Below are positions 36,997 through 48,900 of a DNA stretch of 64,000 bases, in pieces. Location: positions 6,551,979 through 6,615,978 of the forward strand of contig OX463785.1 in NCBI GenBank assembly GCA_949825025.1, in the 5' to 3' direction. The translations under genes were made by a program, and so were the position numbers. The stretch's first letter is position 1; each line of letters begins with the position of its first letter. The notes under the pieces are model-generated. The model was not told the DNA's origin and made no database searches. It saw only the letters and a list, made by a program, of their open reading frames with translations. This DNA is from Siphlonurus alternatus. Its lineage: Eukaryota; Arthropoda; Insecta; Ephemeroptera; Siphlonuridae.

Positions 36997-37324
36997 ATAA
37001 AAACAAAATATAACAAACAACACTGCGGTTATAAGAAGCCGGTTCTCAAAATCTCTATTATTTTTTTTAATAATCATTGTTTACATTATAACAAAAAAGT
37101 TGTTAGAAATTATTACAAATGAACATCCGGTCGTTTCTCACTGGTAACATTAAGAATTAAGACTAAAGCTGGCGGTCAACAATAATATTTTACGACTGCA
37201 AACATGCCCTAACCAAGCAGTAAATAATCTTCATTTTGTTGATTTCTTCAACTTTGAAGCTTATATAAGCAAAAAGGATCCGAGTAATAAAAAAAAATGA
37301 CTTCTTTGCATTTAATAATATTAA

Positions 37325-37671
37325 GGGTAAGGTAACGCCACCAATGTTAAAAAAAATCCCTCTCACAAAAATTCTGAAAAAAATTTAAAATGTTCTCCTC
37401 TACACCCCCTATCAGTAGCTAAAATATCAGGTATACAAATACGATCTAGTTTTTGAGTTATGAATTTTTAAAGTTGACTAATTTAACATGGCATTTCCAT
37501 TTCTCCATGTTAAAGTAGTCAACTTTAAAAATTCATAACTCAAAAACTAGATCGTATTTGTATACCTGATATTTTAGATACTGATAGGGGGTGTAGAGGA
37601 GAACATTTTAAATTTTTTTCAGAATTTTTGTGAGAGGGATTTTTTTTAACATTGGTGGCGTTACCTTACCC
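37325..37671. mobile_element. TTAA foldback MITE
   Basis: A near-perfect palindrome with ends GGGTAAGGTAACGCCACC and complement. TTAA lies at 37321-37324 and 37672-37675; the latter is shared with the next element. Confidence 0.9.
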
Positions 37672-37675
37672 TTAA

Positions 37676-38015
37676 GGTAGAAATAACACGCCCAATGTTA
37701 AAAAAAATCCCATTCATAAAAATTATGAAAAAAAATTAGAATGTTCTCCTCAACGTACCTTATCAGTATAGGTAAAATATCATTTAGTTTTCGAGTTATT
37801 AATTTTTAAAGTTGACTAATTTGTCATGGAATTTCCCCATTTCTCCATGTTAAATTAGTCAACTTTAAAAATTAATAACTCGAAAACTAGCTCGTTTTTG
37901 TATACCTGATATTTTACCTACTGATAAGGTATGTTGAGGTGAACATTCTAAATTTTTTTCATAATTTTTATGAATGCATGGGATTTTTTTTAACATTGGC
38001 CGTGTTATCTCTACC
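37676..38015. mobile_element. Adjacent TTAA foldback MITE of another subfamily
   Basis: The ends are GGTAGAAATAACACGCCC and GGCCGTGTTATCTCTACC. Its left TTAA is the right TTAA of the preceding element; its right TTAA is at 38016-38019. Confidence 0.88.
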
Positions 38016-38235
38016 TTAATGTAATATGAAGAATGATAATGGAGTGATTTGATTGGTCAAAAAGAAATTAAAATGTTTGAACGTTTAATTAAACATCCAG
38101 CCTAAAATCAAGAAATGCTGTTATTATATTATTATATACATCATAACATATTTCGCAGAATGCAATTAAATTATAAATAATTTAAAATTTTATGGTCAAT
38201 TTTTTTTTTTAATATTTAAACTTGTGTCGCTATAT

Positions 38236-38469
38236 AAGGTCCATCTTGCACTTGAAAATGAAGCAAAATTTGTTTTTTTTTACCTTTCCCGGTTATAAAT
38301 GACGTGAAAAATCTAAATCTTCAATTATCAACTGCATTTTTCGGTTTGGACCGACGACCGTAAAAGAATTGTTCCTAAAAATTATAACTCTTCCCAGTGA
38401 AAAAAAAAAAAAAAAAAAACACGAATTCGTGGACGGTGACACCAAAAATTCAGCTGACTTCAAGCCTCC
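38236..38469. mobile_element. MITE-2-related copy, degraded
   Basis: The right end CAGCTGACTTCAAGCCTC is clear; the left end is eroded. The inner GCACTTGAAAATGAAGCAAA resembles the copy at 10842 in inverted form. Confidence 0.5.
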
Positions 38470-38958
38470 GACGTGATTTAAATGATGCGCATTTACTATA
38501 TATAACAAAATAATTACTCTCTATTTCTGTTGACATGACCGTCATTTTAACATTACATAACAACGCTATATTACGTAAGGATAGTTTTCTGGACAGTATA
38601 GACAATCGAGTATAATATCACGTGACGAATTCGCATGGGGAAAAAACTATTAATAGCTATATATGTTCACATGATGGTCTTCAATACGTATTCTTAGACG
38701 ACGCTTCATAAATATAACATTATCCGTCGTATTAAATATCGTCATGTTAACGTATGGATTGTACAGCTACTAGTGTGTCATGCTATATGCCAAAATCATG
38801 CGCGGTCAGGCGCTCTTGAACGGGCATCAGCAGAGAGCAGAGTGCATGGGCGTGTGAGAAACTGCATATAGAGGGGATTGCGCTGACGTCATGCGAGGAG
38901 GGCCAGAATGCACGGACTAGCATATAATAAACAAAGTGTGCAATAATTTTTTACTTAA

Positions 38959-39323
38959 GGTAGAGATAATACGGATCAGCTGGCCCAATGCTAAAAAAAT
39001 CCCATTCATAAAAATTATGAAAAAAAATTAAAATGTTCTCCTCTACATCCCCTATCAGTAGGTAAAATATCAGGTATACAAAAAAGATCTAGTTTTTTAG
39101 TTATTAATTTTTAAAGTTGACTAATTTAATATGGAGAAATGGAACTTCCATGTTAAATTAGTCAACTTAGAAAATTCATAGCTCGAAAACAAGCTCGTTT
39201 TTGTATACCTGATATTTTACCTACTGATAGGGGATGTAGAGGAGAACATTTTAAATTTTTTTCATAATTTTTATGAATGGGATTTTATTAGCATTGGGCC
39301 AGCTGATCCGTATTATCTCTACC
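38959..39323. mobile_element. TTAA foldback MITE (GGTAGAG subfamily)
   Basis: The ends are GGTAGAGATAATACGGATCA and complement, with TTAA at 38955-38958 and 39324-39327. The inner CAGCTGGCCC block is mirrored. Confidence 0.9.
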
Positions 39324-39658
39324 TTAACTTAATAAAATAAATCAAGTTTAAGTTTAAATACTTTAATAATACTTTAACAGTACACGATAGAACTCATAAA
39401 AAAAATCTCACCGCCAAAAAAACTGTTAGAAGTATTTTTTATAATTTTTTTCGTCATTTTGCCTATGCTCACTGTATAATCTGGCCTGCCTAAACTTAAT
39501 CTTTTCCCTGCCTCCTGCGCCCCCTTCGCAATGTACAGGTATAGTGAAACCCCTCTCCCGCTCCACGTAAACATAAACAGAAATCAGCTCTTGAGTACAA
39601 GAGTACCGGGAAGTATTGCCAAGAACCTGGCAAAATGACCATATTTACTTTCCTTGAT

Positions 39659-39870
39659 TAAGGGTGGTCGCACAGTGCCTTCGTATTTCGTATCGCATCG
39701 TATGACTTCGTGTAATATAAATTTAGAACCGGTTCTAAATGAGAAACTTACGATGTTATGCGATGCGATACGAAGCTGTGTGCGCGCGTACACTTGACCG
39801 CTTTATAAATTCGTATTATTTTTTTTTATCATAGGCTGCGAAATCATGATTCCGTGTGAGACAGCCCCAA
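39659..39870. mobile_element. Palindromic MITE centred on AGAACCGGTTCT
   Basis: The arms contain CGTATCGCATCGTATG-like sequence and its complement around TTTAGAACCGGTTCTAAA. The ends are GGGTGGTCGCACAGTG and TGTGAGACAGCCCC. A relative is at 50088-50312. Confidence 0.72.
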
Positions 39871-40469
39871 TGAATAACAATCATGATGATGACACTTTTT
39901 TTACAGTGCCATAACTACAGAGGGGTCCTATGCAGACCCATGCATCGAATGGTTAATTATAAAGGCCCGGGGGGCCTTTTTAGTCCAGCTCGTGGAAGAA
40001 ATTTTAATCGACTAAATAAAATATTCGGAGCGATAAAAATATGATAATTTAAAACAATTATCGCCCTCCCCCTTCCTGGGTTGTGGATCCACGGTGCAAT
40101 GTTACGATCACCTCTTTCAATAAATTTAAAAATACCTAGTCCGTGTAACCATCCTCACCCGTTCTCTCGTTATATCCTTTTCAATCTTATATACAGTATA
40201 CTACGTACATATAATATTATGTTTTGACGAAATGTTATATGTTCAATTTTTCATTCTAGTACAAAATAAATTTTACATCTTACCTTACATAAAATTAAAA
40301 AATATAATTATATATAGAATTAGGAATTAGAATAGATAGAATTAGAGGAGGGGCCTCTGTAGGATCCCAGCAGTGAAAATTATTTTCTGAACATTGGATA
40401 ATATATTGGGAGGAGAAACTAACACAAGTTTTCAAAATCTTTTTTTAATCATTTTATTTTATATATTAA

Positions 40470-40834
40470 GGTAGAGATAATACGGATCAGCTGGCCTAAT
40501 GCTAAAAAAATTCCATTCATAAAAATTATGAAAAAAATTTAAAATGTTCTCCTTTACATCCCCTATCAGTAGGTAAAATATCAGGTATACAAAAACGAGC
40601 TAGTTTTTGAGTTATGAATTTTTAAAGTTGACTACTTTAACATGGAGAAATAGAACTTCCATGTTAAATTAGTCAACTTTAAAAATTAATAACTCAAAAA
40701 CTAGCTCGTTTTTGTATACCTGATATTTTACCTACTGATAGGGGATGTAGAGGAGAACATTTTAAATTTTTTTCATAATTTTTATGAATGGGATTTTTTT
40801 AGCATTGAGCCAGCTGATCCGTATTATCTCTACC
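40470..40834. mobile_element. TTAA foldback MITE (GGTAGAG subfamily)
   Basis: The ends are GGTAGAGATAATACGGATCA and complement. TTAA at 40466-40469 and 40835-40838; the right one is shared with the next element. Confidence 0.9.
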
Positions 40835-40838
40835 TTAA

Positions 40839-41231
40839 GGTAGAGATAACGTCGAACAGCTGTTCCACGTTAATTCCCTTTGATTAACATGTAAACCTTA
40901 GCAAATTGACAAAAATTCTGAAATTTTTTAGAGAGGCAGAAGATATTAGTGCCTAAAAGCCATAGAAAAAGTTTCAAAGACATTATTTTTAACGAGCCGA
41001 TTTTTTTAAATCATTTTTTTAGTTTGGCTCTCCATGGGAAAGCCCTATGGTGAAATTAAAAAAATTAATTAAAAAAAATCGACTCGTTAAATTGTTTTGA
41101 AATTTTTTCTATGGCTTTTAGGCACTAATATCTACCTCTCAAAGAAATTTCAGAATTTTTGTCAATTTGCAAAGGTTTACATGTTAATCAAAGGGGATTA
41201 CGTCGAACAGCTGTTCGGCGTTATCTCTACC
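40839..41231. mobile_element. TTAA foldback MITE, full relative of window-start element
   Basis: The ends are GGTAGAGATAACGTCGAACA and complement, each with a subterminal palindrome around CAGCTG. The right TTAA is at 41232-41235. Confidence 0.9.
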
Positions 41232-41235
41232 TTAA

Positions 41236-41797
41236 TAAAAATAATAAATATGAGTAAATATATCATGAAGAAATAGCGCACGGCAGGACCCAGTACAAAC
41301 GAAGTACCGGTAGAGTCCCAAACAATAAGCGTGCTTTGTTCCCCTCTCCGTGATAACAGCCAGAACCATTTTTATACTGCCACAGCCGCCGACCGACAGC
41401 ACTGAAACCGGTAGCAACTTGCTAGAAAAATTGCAACTTGAGTCTTTTTGTACGAGTATAGGCTTTGAGAAAGCCAAGCATTGTTGTGAGGCTGCAGCCA
41501 ATCAGAGGCTCTACGAAGAACATAATAAAAACATAAAAACAAGTCGTCTCTCGAGCGAGATTTTTATGTGAGGGCGTGAGCATGGAGGAAGAAAGGTTTC
41601 TGCTAATTACTGAACACCATGTGAACAGTGTTCGATTCTACATCTCATATAAGACGCACGTACAGTACATCGATAGAACTATGTATTTTGCTATGTAGGC
41701 ATTAAAAAAAATACTAAAAAAAAAAAGTACACAAAAATCGTGATAATTTAGATTTTTAGATTATGATCTTTGCTCATCAATCATGACACTATATTAA
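41236..41797. other. Intergenic stretch with CCAAT-box-like site
   Basis: GCAGCCAATCAGAGGC near 41490 is a good CCAAT box context. Short frames on both strands have no recognised family. The function is unknown. Confidence 0.35.
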
Positions 41798-42080
41798 ACC
41801 ATTTTCAACAAAAACCACGTTTCCCACCCAGGGGTAAATCGTTGCGCTTTTCCACTATGTGGTTCCCCTGGCTTTGGACCATTGCACTTCCGATTCATTG
41901 ACAAAAGCTGTAGCGTCCATCCTGGCTGAGGTTTCCACGTTTCCCTCAGCCGCAGGCAAATGCCGGGATGGATTTGCAAGGCCGTGGCCGCCCCCGTTCC
42001 GGAAGAGCCCGCGAAACGCTCAAGTTAGGGTTTCGGAAGGTTCGGGGTTTCAAAGTAGTATGTAATTAGTAAATAGAAGT
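41798..42080 (+). mobile_element. 5S-headed SINE, 5'-truncated copy
   Basis: Body and 3' end match the minus strand of 12345-12640, including GGATTTGCAAGGCCGTGGCC and AAAGTAGTATGTAATTAG. The 5S-derived head is absent, as expected for incomplete reverse transcription. Confidence 0.85.
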
Positions 42081-43179
42081 ACCCAATAGGGTTTGATTAA
42101 AATTAAAAAAAAAATATTGTGATACTGATCGACTCATACTGATAATTATTCTTGTGCCAAAAAAGTTGTGGAAAAAAAATACGGCATCGCAGTCGAAATT
42201 CCTTATTATATTATAATTATTCAATTATTGTATTCTTCCCTCAATTAGATCGAAACCGAAATAAATGCATGATTGCACTGCATGTACAGCCCTTAAAAGT
42301 TCACGCACTAGATTCTAGCGCATGTATTTTCCAATTTATAACTTTAATTAAGAATTTACGATTATAAACATTGCAAGTATAATTTGATTAATTTTATCGT
42401 GGTATTTTATGCTAATAAAAATCTTTGTTAGAACAGTCTACAAATGTAAAGTAAAAGAAAACTGAGAAAAAATTATTGCACTGCCATATAAAGTATTATG
42501 CAATGCATGCTGCAGCACCGAGATGCATATTATATAATATTTGTCAAACCATACACGCCAAATATAAAAACAAAAAAAAATCAGAAATCAGACCACGGAT
42601 ACTTTTCTTTCAACCATCCATATTTTAATAAAAAAACAAAAAAACATAATAAAGGAACTGCTTGATAAAAAATAAAAAAGGTTGCAAAAAAATCTTGACC
42701 TATTTAACAAAAACATTCCTGTTTCAAGGTCACCCAATGAAAAGGTTCCTCCCCTTCCTTTCATTTCCGCAGCTGCAGTTAGCTAGACCTGCAGACTAGA
42801 CAACAACAAAGTAACCTTGCGAAACATACGGGTCCATGAACTCCGCAATAACAATCATAAGCTGCCGCAATGATAATTATAAGATTACGTATCATTACTA
42901 TCATTGCATGGAAACGTGTCTGTACACGCCGATATGTTTTAGGACGTGCGTGCCAAATGCAACTCCCATAATGGCGGGGTGCAAGTTAAAAAAACTTACG
43001 ATACAAAAATAATACAATTTATTCGTGTAAATATCATAAAAAGGAGAAGTAAATTAGAAAATTATAATTATTTTTAGGTTTTTAAAAAATTAAAAAATAA
43101 ATAAATAAAGGTCAATCAATGACCTGAAACAATAATAATAAAAAAATAGATAAAAAGTTTTTGTTGTCTTTTTACTTAC

Positions 43180-43239
43180 CAATGTGCAAGACAGAACTCG
43201 CTGCGATGTTACATTATCTTTTACCTCCTTACTAGTCAT
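43180..43239 (-). CDS. Possible alternative first coding exon of KDM2 or of an unknown gene
   Basis: ATG plus 19 codons (MTSKEVKDNVTSQRVLSCTL) ends exactly at a strong donor GTAAGT in phase 0, the phase needed by KDM2 exon 2. It lies about 380 bp downstream, on the minus strand, of a perfect NRF-1 site. The evidence is only these signals. Confidence 0.35.
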
Positions 43240-43615
43240 TGTCACAAATTAAATTTTAATTCTCAATTAAATTAAAGTTCAAATTGAAGGGTGCAACAGA
43301 CTTGCACGCACATGTCACCCAAGGTCGGGAACTGCTGGAACAAAAGGGGAAGAAATTACGTGCCGAATATAACTTCATATTTTAACATAAAATTTAAAGA
43401 ATTGTGTCATTTTCTGTGGTTTTTATGAAAAATCAAAGCATAAACTATAATTTTTTTGCCTTTTTAAAAATAATTAAGCTCTTTTTACCTGTGTTATCGT
43501 AATTTTTCTGAGCTATTGATTGAAATGCACATACTCTGCTACAAGATCCATTTCATACTGATAGTTCTTACATTTGCTCGCTAGGTGGCAGAAGCTGATT
43601 GAAAATTTTCTGCTT

Positions 43616-43627
43616 TGCGCATGCGCA
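43616..43627. promoter_or_regulatory. Perfect NRF-1 palindrome TGCGCATGCGCA
   Basis: The 12-base consensus is exact and is followed by TTTATGGCGG at 43645-43654, which resembles a YY1-like initiator. In an AT-rich region this pair suggests a promoter, perhaps firing leftward into 43239. Confidence 0.5.
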
Positions 43628-44051
43628 GTCATCAATAGAAACATTTATGGCGGTGAACTCCAAATAATGGAGATCAATAGAATCTCAGAATAGAATTTCG
43701 TATAATATTATGCTGCGTTCATAAAATTAGTGAAATTACCTTTAATTACAGAATTAGAATACAATATGTACTTGAACATATTAATAAAACTCATAATATT
43801 AAATAACAACAAATAATTGGCGATTAACTATTAAATTTTTTGTTATATTTTTTTATAGTTTTTTATAATCTCTTTTGTCGAGCTCGAGTATTGAAAATTT
43901 GCATACATCAAAAGGGCAGCTGCAGTTCAAGTTTCTTTGTTAAAATTGCAACGATTAGATATTATAGAAACTTGCTATTGATGAATCACTGTGATCTAAT
44001 CTGCATATTTAACAGCTGTTCCGTTTAGCAGTTGACAAAATCACGGATATA

Positions 44052-44170
<119 letters not shown>

Positions 44171-45188
44171 CATATTATATAGCTACATATATAATATATA
44201 ATATATAATATCATAATAATTATTAAAATATAAAATATAAGCATGGGGGAAAAATTACATATATATATATATATAATTATATAAATTAACTATGAGGATT
44301 AATTATGTATTTCAATATTTTCAATGACGATCGCTACGCTGCAATGATGACATATTTTAAAAGTTAATAATATAAGGGGTTTCTTCATGAGTTTTACATA
44401 TATATAATAATATACGATCAATATTCGTAATTAATTGAGAAATTGAATAGGTCGAAATCGGGCAAAATATATCATACATTAATTGGGAGATAATTAAATG
44501 AGCTGATCGAATTCATCATGCATATTTTCAACAAAATTATCTGTACATATTAATGTATAATAATAATAATAATATAATAATATAAATATAATCATGATAT
44601 AAACCTGTAACTTGCATGCCTTAAAAAAATAACTCATTTTATTGAAAAAATCTGAGTTATATAATTACTAATTAATTATAATATTATTTTACGCCACTGC
44701 AAATCTTAATAATTTTATATAGTTATTTAATTATTATGAGATTATGACACATATGCGAGCATAAAAAATTGAGTTGCATACGTGAGAATAATTGATATTT
44801 TTTTACAGCAGCGATCGATCGAGTAATTCGAGTAATAGTTTTTAATTAAAATTCATTCTTCAACGCAGAAAAACTTGAACAAAATAATTATTTTAACATT
44901 CAAATTCATAGAAGATAATTTATAATTCACGTTGAAATAGAAATAGCTATTTATAAACCCTTTTATAAACACAACTTTTTAGGCATAATCGTCGGTGGCG
45001 AAGCGAAGAAAAAAAAAAAAAAAAAAATCGGCGGGAGGGTGACACGTTAGAGATTTTAATAATATTTTATGTTTGTTAAAAAAGCTAATATTAAATATAG
45101 CTCTCTCTGTTGATATAGTATAGTCTCTTTTCTTTACAGGGATACAGCCCTATAAAAACTTTCGCCTTTCGAAAAAGGCCTGGGGACA

Positions 45189-45330
45189 CAGGCGCGGATC
45201 CAGAATCAAATTTCGGAAGGGCTGCCGTGTCTATAAGACAAATGCTAAAAAAACAAAATGGAGTGGGGGAAATGCCTATATTGCTCATGTTAAATCCAAA
45301 ATCCAGCCACCCCCCTCGATCCGCGCCTAC
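45189..45330. mobile_element. hAT-like MITE-3 (GGCGCGGATCCAG)
   Basis: The ends are CAGGCGCGGATCCAG and its degenerate complement CGATCCGCGCCTAC. Flanking 8-mers TGGGGACA and CGGTGACA match at 6 of 8 positions. Confidence 0.7.
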
Positions 45331-45929
45331 CGGTGACATAAGAATTGGGTGAAGGAAAGTTGCATATCATGGAGCCCATGCACCTTATGTACCTACAGCC
45401 CATATCTTCTTCCTTACTATTATACGTTACCCCTCCCCTTTTAATTGTTGTCTCGAACCATAAATCTATATTTATTTATTTTATATTTTATTTATTTACT
45501 TTAATTATTGACTCATTACAATTAAGCTATCTATATATGTGTCATGTATATTTTATGTATAATCCTGTATAATAATTGCATATTTCTATAATATATTGTT
45601 TAGGTATGATGTTCTTTTTTAATTCATAAATAATATAATTTTTTTAAATAAATTATTTTTTTTACTATAATTATATTTTACAATTAATAAATCTCAATAA
45701 CACACATTATAAATTGAAGCGGCAACTAGTAAAAGCATGCCAGCTATATATATGTTATCATAATAGAGCTAGCACACATACAATAAAAAGTACTGTACAT
45801 GGTGCATGAACAATGTTTACTTATTGGTGAGGTTAACTAGCAACTATAATCTTCTATTGAACATGCAATGAATGTCATTGGTATTAATTGATAAGGGCAA
45901 TAATAACGCGGCGACACACAACGCTTCCT

Positions 45930-46010
45930 CACGCATGCGCCAAGACTATAGTCACTCGTAACATCGAGTCATTTTGTGACCTGAGTCCGTCACGTGTAGA
46001 AGAAGTTCAG
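45930..46010 (+). promoter_or_regulatory. Candidate promoter and non-coding first exon, probably of Orai
   Basis: ACGCATGCGCC (NRF-1-like) and GTCACGTG (E-box) precede GAAGTTCAG followed by the donor GTGAGT at 46011. The region is CpG-richer than its surroundings and has no ATG before the donor. The next + strand coding exon starting right after an acceptor is Orai at 51907, so a leader exon is a reasonable inference. Confidence 0.5.
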
Positions 46011-46890
46011 GTGAGTCTCGTGCCAGTGATCAGTGTCAATTGTGAGTGGTTGTAGTTTTGTCATGTAATCATGTAATAAGTAGTAATATGATATTTTGTC
46101 ATGTTGGTGTATTTTTATTTTGTGATGGTTTTGTAAAGAATAAGGAAAAGTGCATGATTTTTTTATTATCTGACGTTAGTAGGATTAAGGATTAGCTAAG
46201 GATATAGAAAATTAATAATATAAATAATATATTATAAAATTTATTATTTATAACTTAAATTAACAAACAAATCATAATTATTTTATGAAAATATTACAAT
46301 GGAGAATATAGAAGTGGTTCAAGTGACATCGGTGACTATAATAATATATTCCTGGATAAATTATAATATACATAATAATACTTTATATTAATATTTTTGT
46401 CATTAAATCATATATAATGACAAAAATGTGTTAACTTATATTTTTATATCGATGGTGAACGTTCGTAATATATGCTCACTCCCTGCTCTGAAATTTAAGA
46501 TAATTGTGGAAAGTCAGTTTTGAAAACAATATGAAAAAACAATGTCACATTGCAAAAATTAATTTTTTTTTAAACAAAAATCTTCGTATAAATCTACAAT
46601 ATTTAAGATTTAGAAGCTATTTTCATAAAAAAAATGCAATGATGTTTCATATTAATATATAAATATATACAATATCACATAACATTTATATTTACATTAT
46701 TAAAAATCTTCAAATTTCTTCCAAATTAATCCACGTGATTACAGTAAGAATTTGTTAATCAATCAAATTCCACTGTGAACTAAAATAAAAAATAAATTGT
46801 TCTCCATGTCCAAATCGGATTAATCATCAATTACTTTATAACTAGAAATTAGCGATGAGCAAGTTATATCACAGGTAACCTCTTTAAATC

Positions 46891-47052
46891 ATGCAGTACT
46901 TTCAACAAGACGATATTTTGGCAGAGGTCCACACCTCTTACAGACGAGGCTGTGGAGTGAAGGCTGGTCTGCAGGTGCGGACAAAGGTCTTATTGGCATT
47001 GGAGGAGACGAGACCGGAATATTATCATGTCTTCGACAACGGGACTTTCTGA
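46891..47052 (+). other. 53-codon open frame, unrecognised
   Basis: ATG at 46891 to TGA at 47052 reads MQYFQQDDILAEVHTSYRRG.. and stands out by base composition from the AT-rich surroundings. No family was recognised. It could be a real small exon, a leader-exon ORF or a fossil of a coding repeat. Confidence 0.25.
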
Positions 47053-48200
47053 TTTAATTGTGATCGAATTACGAAACATTAGAATAGAAGTGTTAAAAGT
47101 GATACAGTTTTTATTTTAATTAATTCATGCACCCTTGCAGCTAGAAATTTATGATTACATTTTATCATCATAAATTGTCACAATTTAAAATTGACGTTCC
47201 CCGTTCACAAGTTTTTCAAATTCTAGTGTTTTCTTATGTAATGTGTCCATGCAATAATTACAATATCTATTTGTGAATAAACAAAGTAAAAAAGTTGGGA
47301 TTCAGTAGGAATAAGGAATATGTACGTGAATAGATTAACTGTGGCCATGCACGAAAGCGTTCACGAGTATTTTTTTATTATTATTATTATTTTTCTTATT
47401 TCTTCAATCTGAAACAACTCATAAATTCATATATATATATATTTAAAAATTATTTATTCCTTATTTTTTTTATACTGATTTACACAAGTGTTTTAAAAAA
47501 TAATAATGATTATATTTTGCTGTGTCGCAATTCAAATGCAATGCAAATAATTTTTGAATATATATATTGCATGCAAATGTTTTAGATAAGGAAGTCAGAG
47601 AAGTAAACAACAAGCAGAATTTACCAATGCATTTAAATTAGTAGGGTCATTGTACCATTCGCGTGTAATGTAACGAGAAGTAATTTGTTTTAACAAAACC
47701 GGATAAAATAATTAGAAATTATATAAATTATAAACTATCATTTGTGACTTTTCTATGGGTCAAATTTTAATTTTCTATTTATACATAAGTTTTATAAAAT
47801 AATTAATTAGAAATTTCAGAGAGATTGAATTATTCAATTAAAGTCATCTTTTCAGTTCTCTGAATGGCTACATATATTATGTATTATCAGAAAGCTATTT
47901 AAGCTTGAATCTGCATACATATTATACAGTATTATAATATAATGAAATACATTATACATTATTATTATAATGTATATGAAATGGTGTTTTTAAACTATGA
48001 TAATTTTTTTATATTATAATTGGGCATCAAATAATTTTACAGTCAATCCGTTTTCAAATTCAAATTCAAATTTTTATTAATCTTACATAAAGACAAATCA
48101 GCATACATCATACATAATAATTTATAAAATATAATTAAAATAAAATATCAGTTTTTGAAAAAATTCGTCAATATAACGGTACACTTCTACGTTTTTCGTT
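47053..48200. other. AT-rich intergenic or intronic stretch
   Basis: No gene, inverted repeat or RNA structure was recognised. Most of it is likely the first Orai intron if the leader exon at 46 kb is real. Confidence 0.5.
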
Positions 48201-48206
48201 TGATTG

Positions 48207-48255
48207 ATTGGTTGGTATTTTGAGGCAATTGGCACATTTTGGTCATGTATGCCCC
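48207..48255. repeat. Second copy of the GGTTGGTATTTTG repeat
   Basis: It matches 2705-2766 with a few changes, including CATGTATGCCCC at the end. Confidence 0.55.
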
Positions 48256-48336
48256 CTTTTTCTTTTGTAACTTCTAATTAAGTTCATTTATAGAATAATA
48301 ATTGTAGCGCGTGTCATTTACTTGTATTCCGTTGAC

Positions 48337-48485
48337 ATGTTATCGCTGAAAAGAGGAAGCCACAAGGCGACGCGAACTTCCCCCGTCGCCAAATCACCTC
48401 GCGATATGTCTCCTGTAATCAGTCATTACAGGGGAAACAGTCGGCACTATCGCTGCTGCTTCGTAAATACACCTCGGGACAACAA
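48337..48485 (+). other. Possible coding or leader exon, unassigned
   Basis: The frame MLSLKRGSHKATRTSPVAKS.. ends at a fair donor (ACAACAA, GTACGT). CpG content is raised. Joining it to the Orai exon at 51907 would give a frame ending in TGA after one codon, so it is not part of the Orai coding sequence in the simple model. Confidence 0.3.
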
Positions 48486-48543
48486 GTACGTTACCTCTGC
48501 TTGGTGTCTGTGAAGTTCAACGTTTTTAAGGTAGGGGGCATTC

Positions 48544-48718
48544 AAAGGCGCGGATCCAGGGGGGAGGTCCCCCTGAAATTTTGGATTTAACATGGGCAAT
48601 ATAGCATTTCCCTCACTCCAATTTTTTTTAACATTGGCCTTAATATGGAGGCAGCCCACTCCTCGAAAATTTTCAGCCCCCCTTCCCCCCTAAATTTTTT
48701 TTTTCTAGATCCGCGCCT
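48544..48718. mobile_element. hAT-like MITE-3 copy
   Basis: Ends around GGCGCGGATCCAGGGG and TAGATCCGCGCCT. Flanks GGGCATTC (48536-48543) and GGGCATTT (48719-48726) are a 7-of-8 target duplication. Confidence 0.75.
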
Positions 48719-48726
48719 GGGCATTT

Positions 48727-48900
48727 AGGGTGCACTATTTTGAGTCTTAAATTTTTTGTCTCAAATCGAGCCTAAAATTGAACCTTTGCCTTTGCCACAC
48801 AGCATTGGAAATCTCGATTTAAGGCCAAATTTTTTAAGTCCCGAATTTAGGCTCGATTTTATGCAACACAATTTTAAAACTCAAAATATTGTGCCCTAAT
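48727..48900. repeat. Degenerate palindrome
   Basis: GGGTGCACTATTTTGAG is mirrored by CTCAAAATATTGTGCCCT, with a GAGCCTAAA core mirrored inside. It is probably an old MITE lying directly beside the MITE-3 copy. Confidence 0.5.

Noticed and set aside
48337..48485. N-terminal coding exon of Orai
   Set aside because: Its phase would put a stop right after the junction with the exon at 51907, and no other Orai exon fits its phase sensibly.
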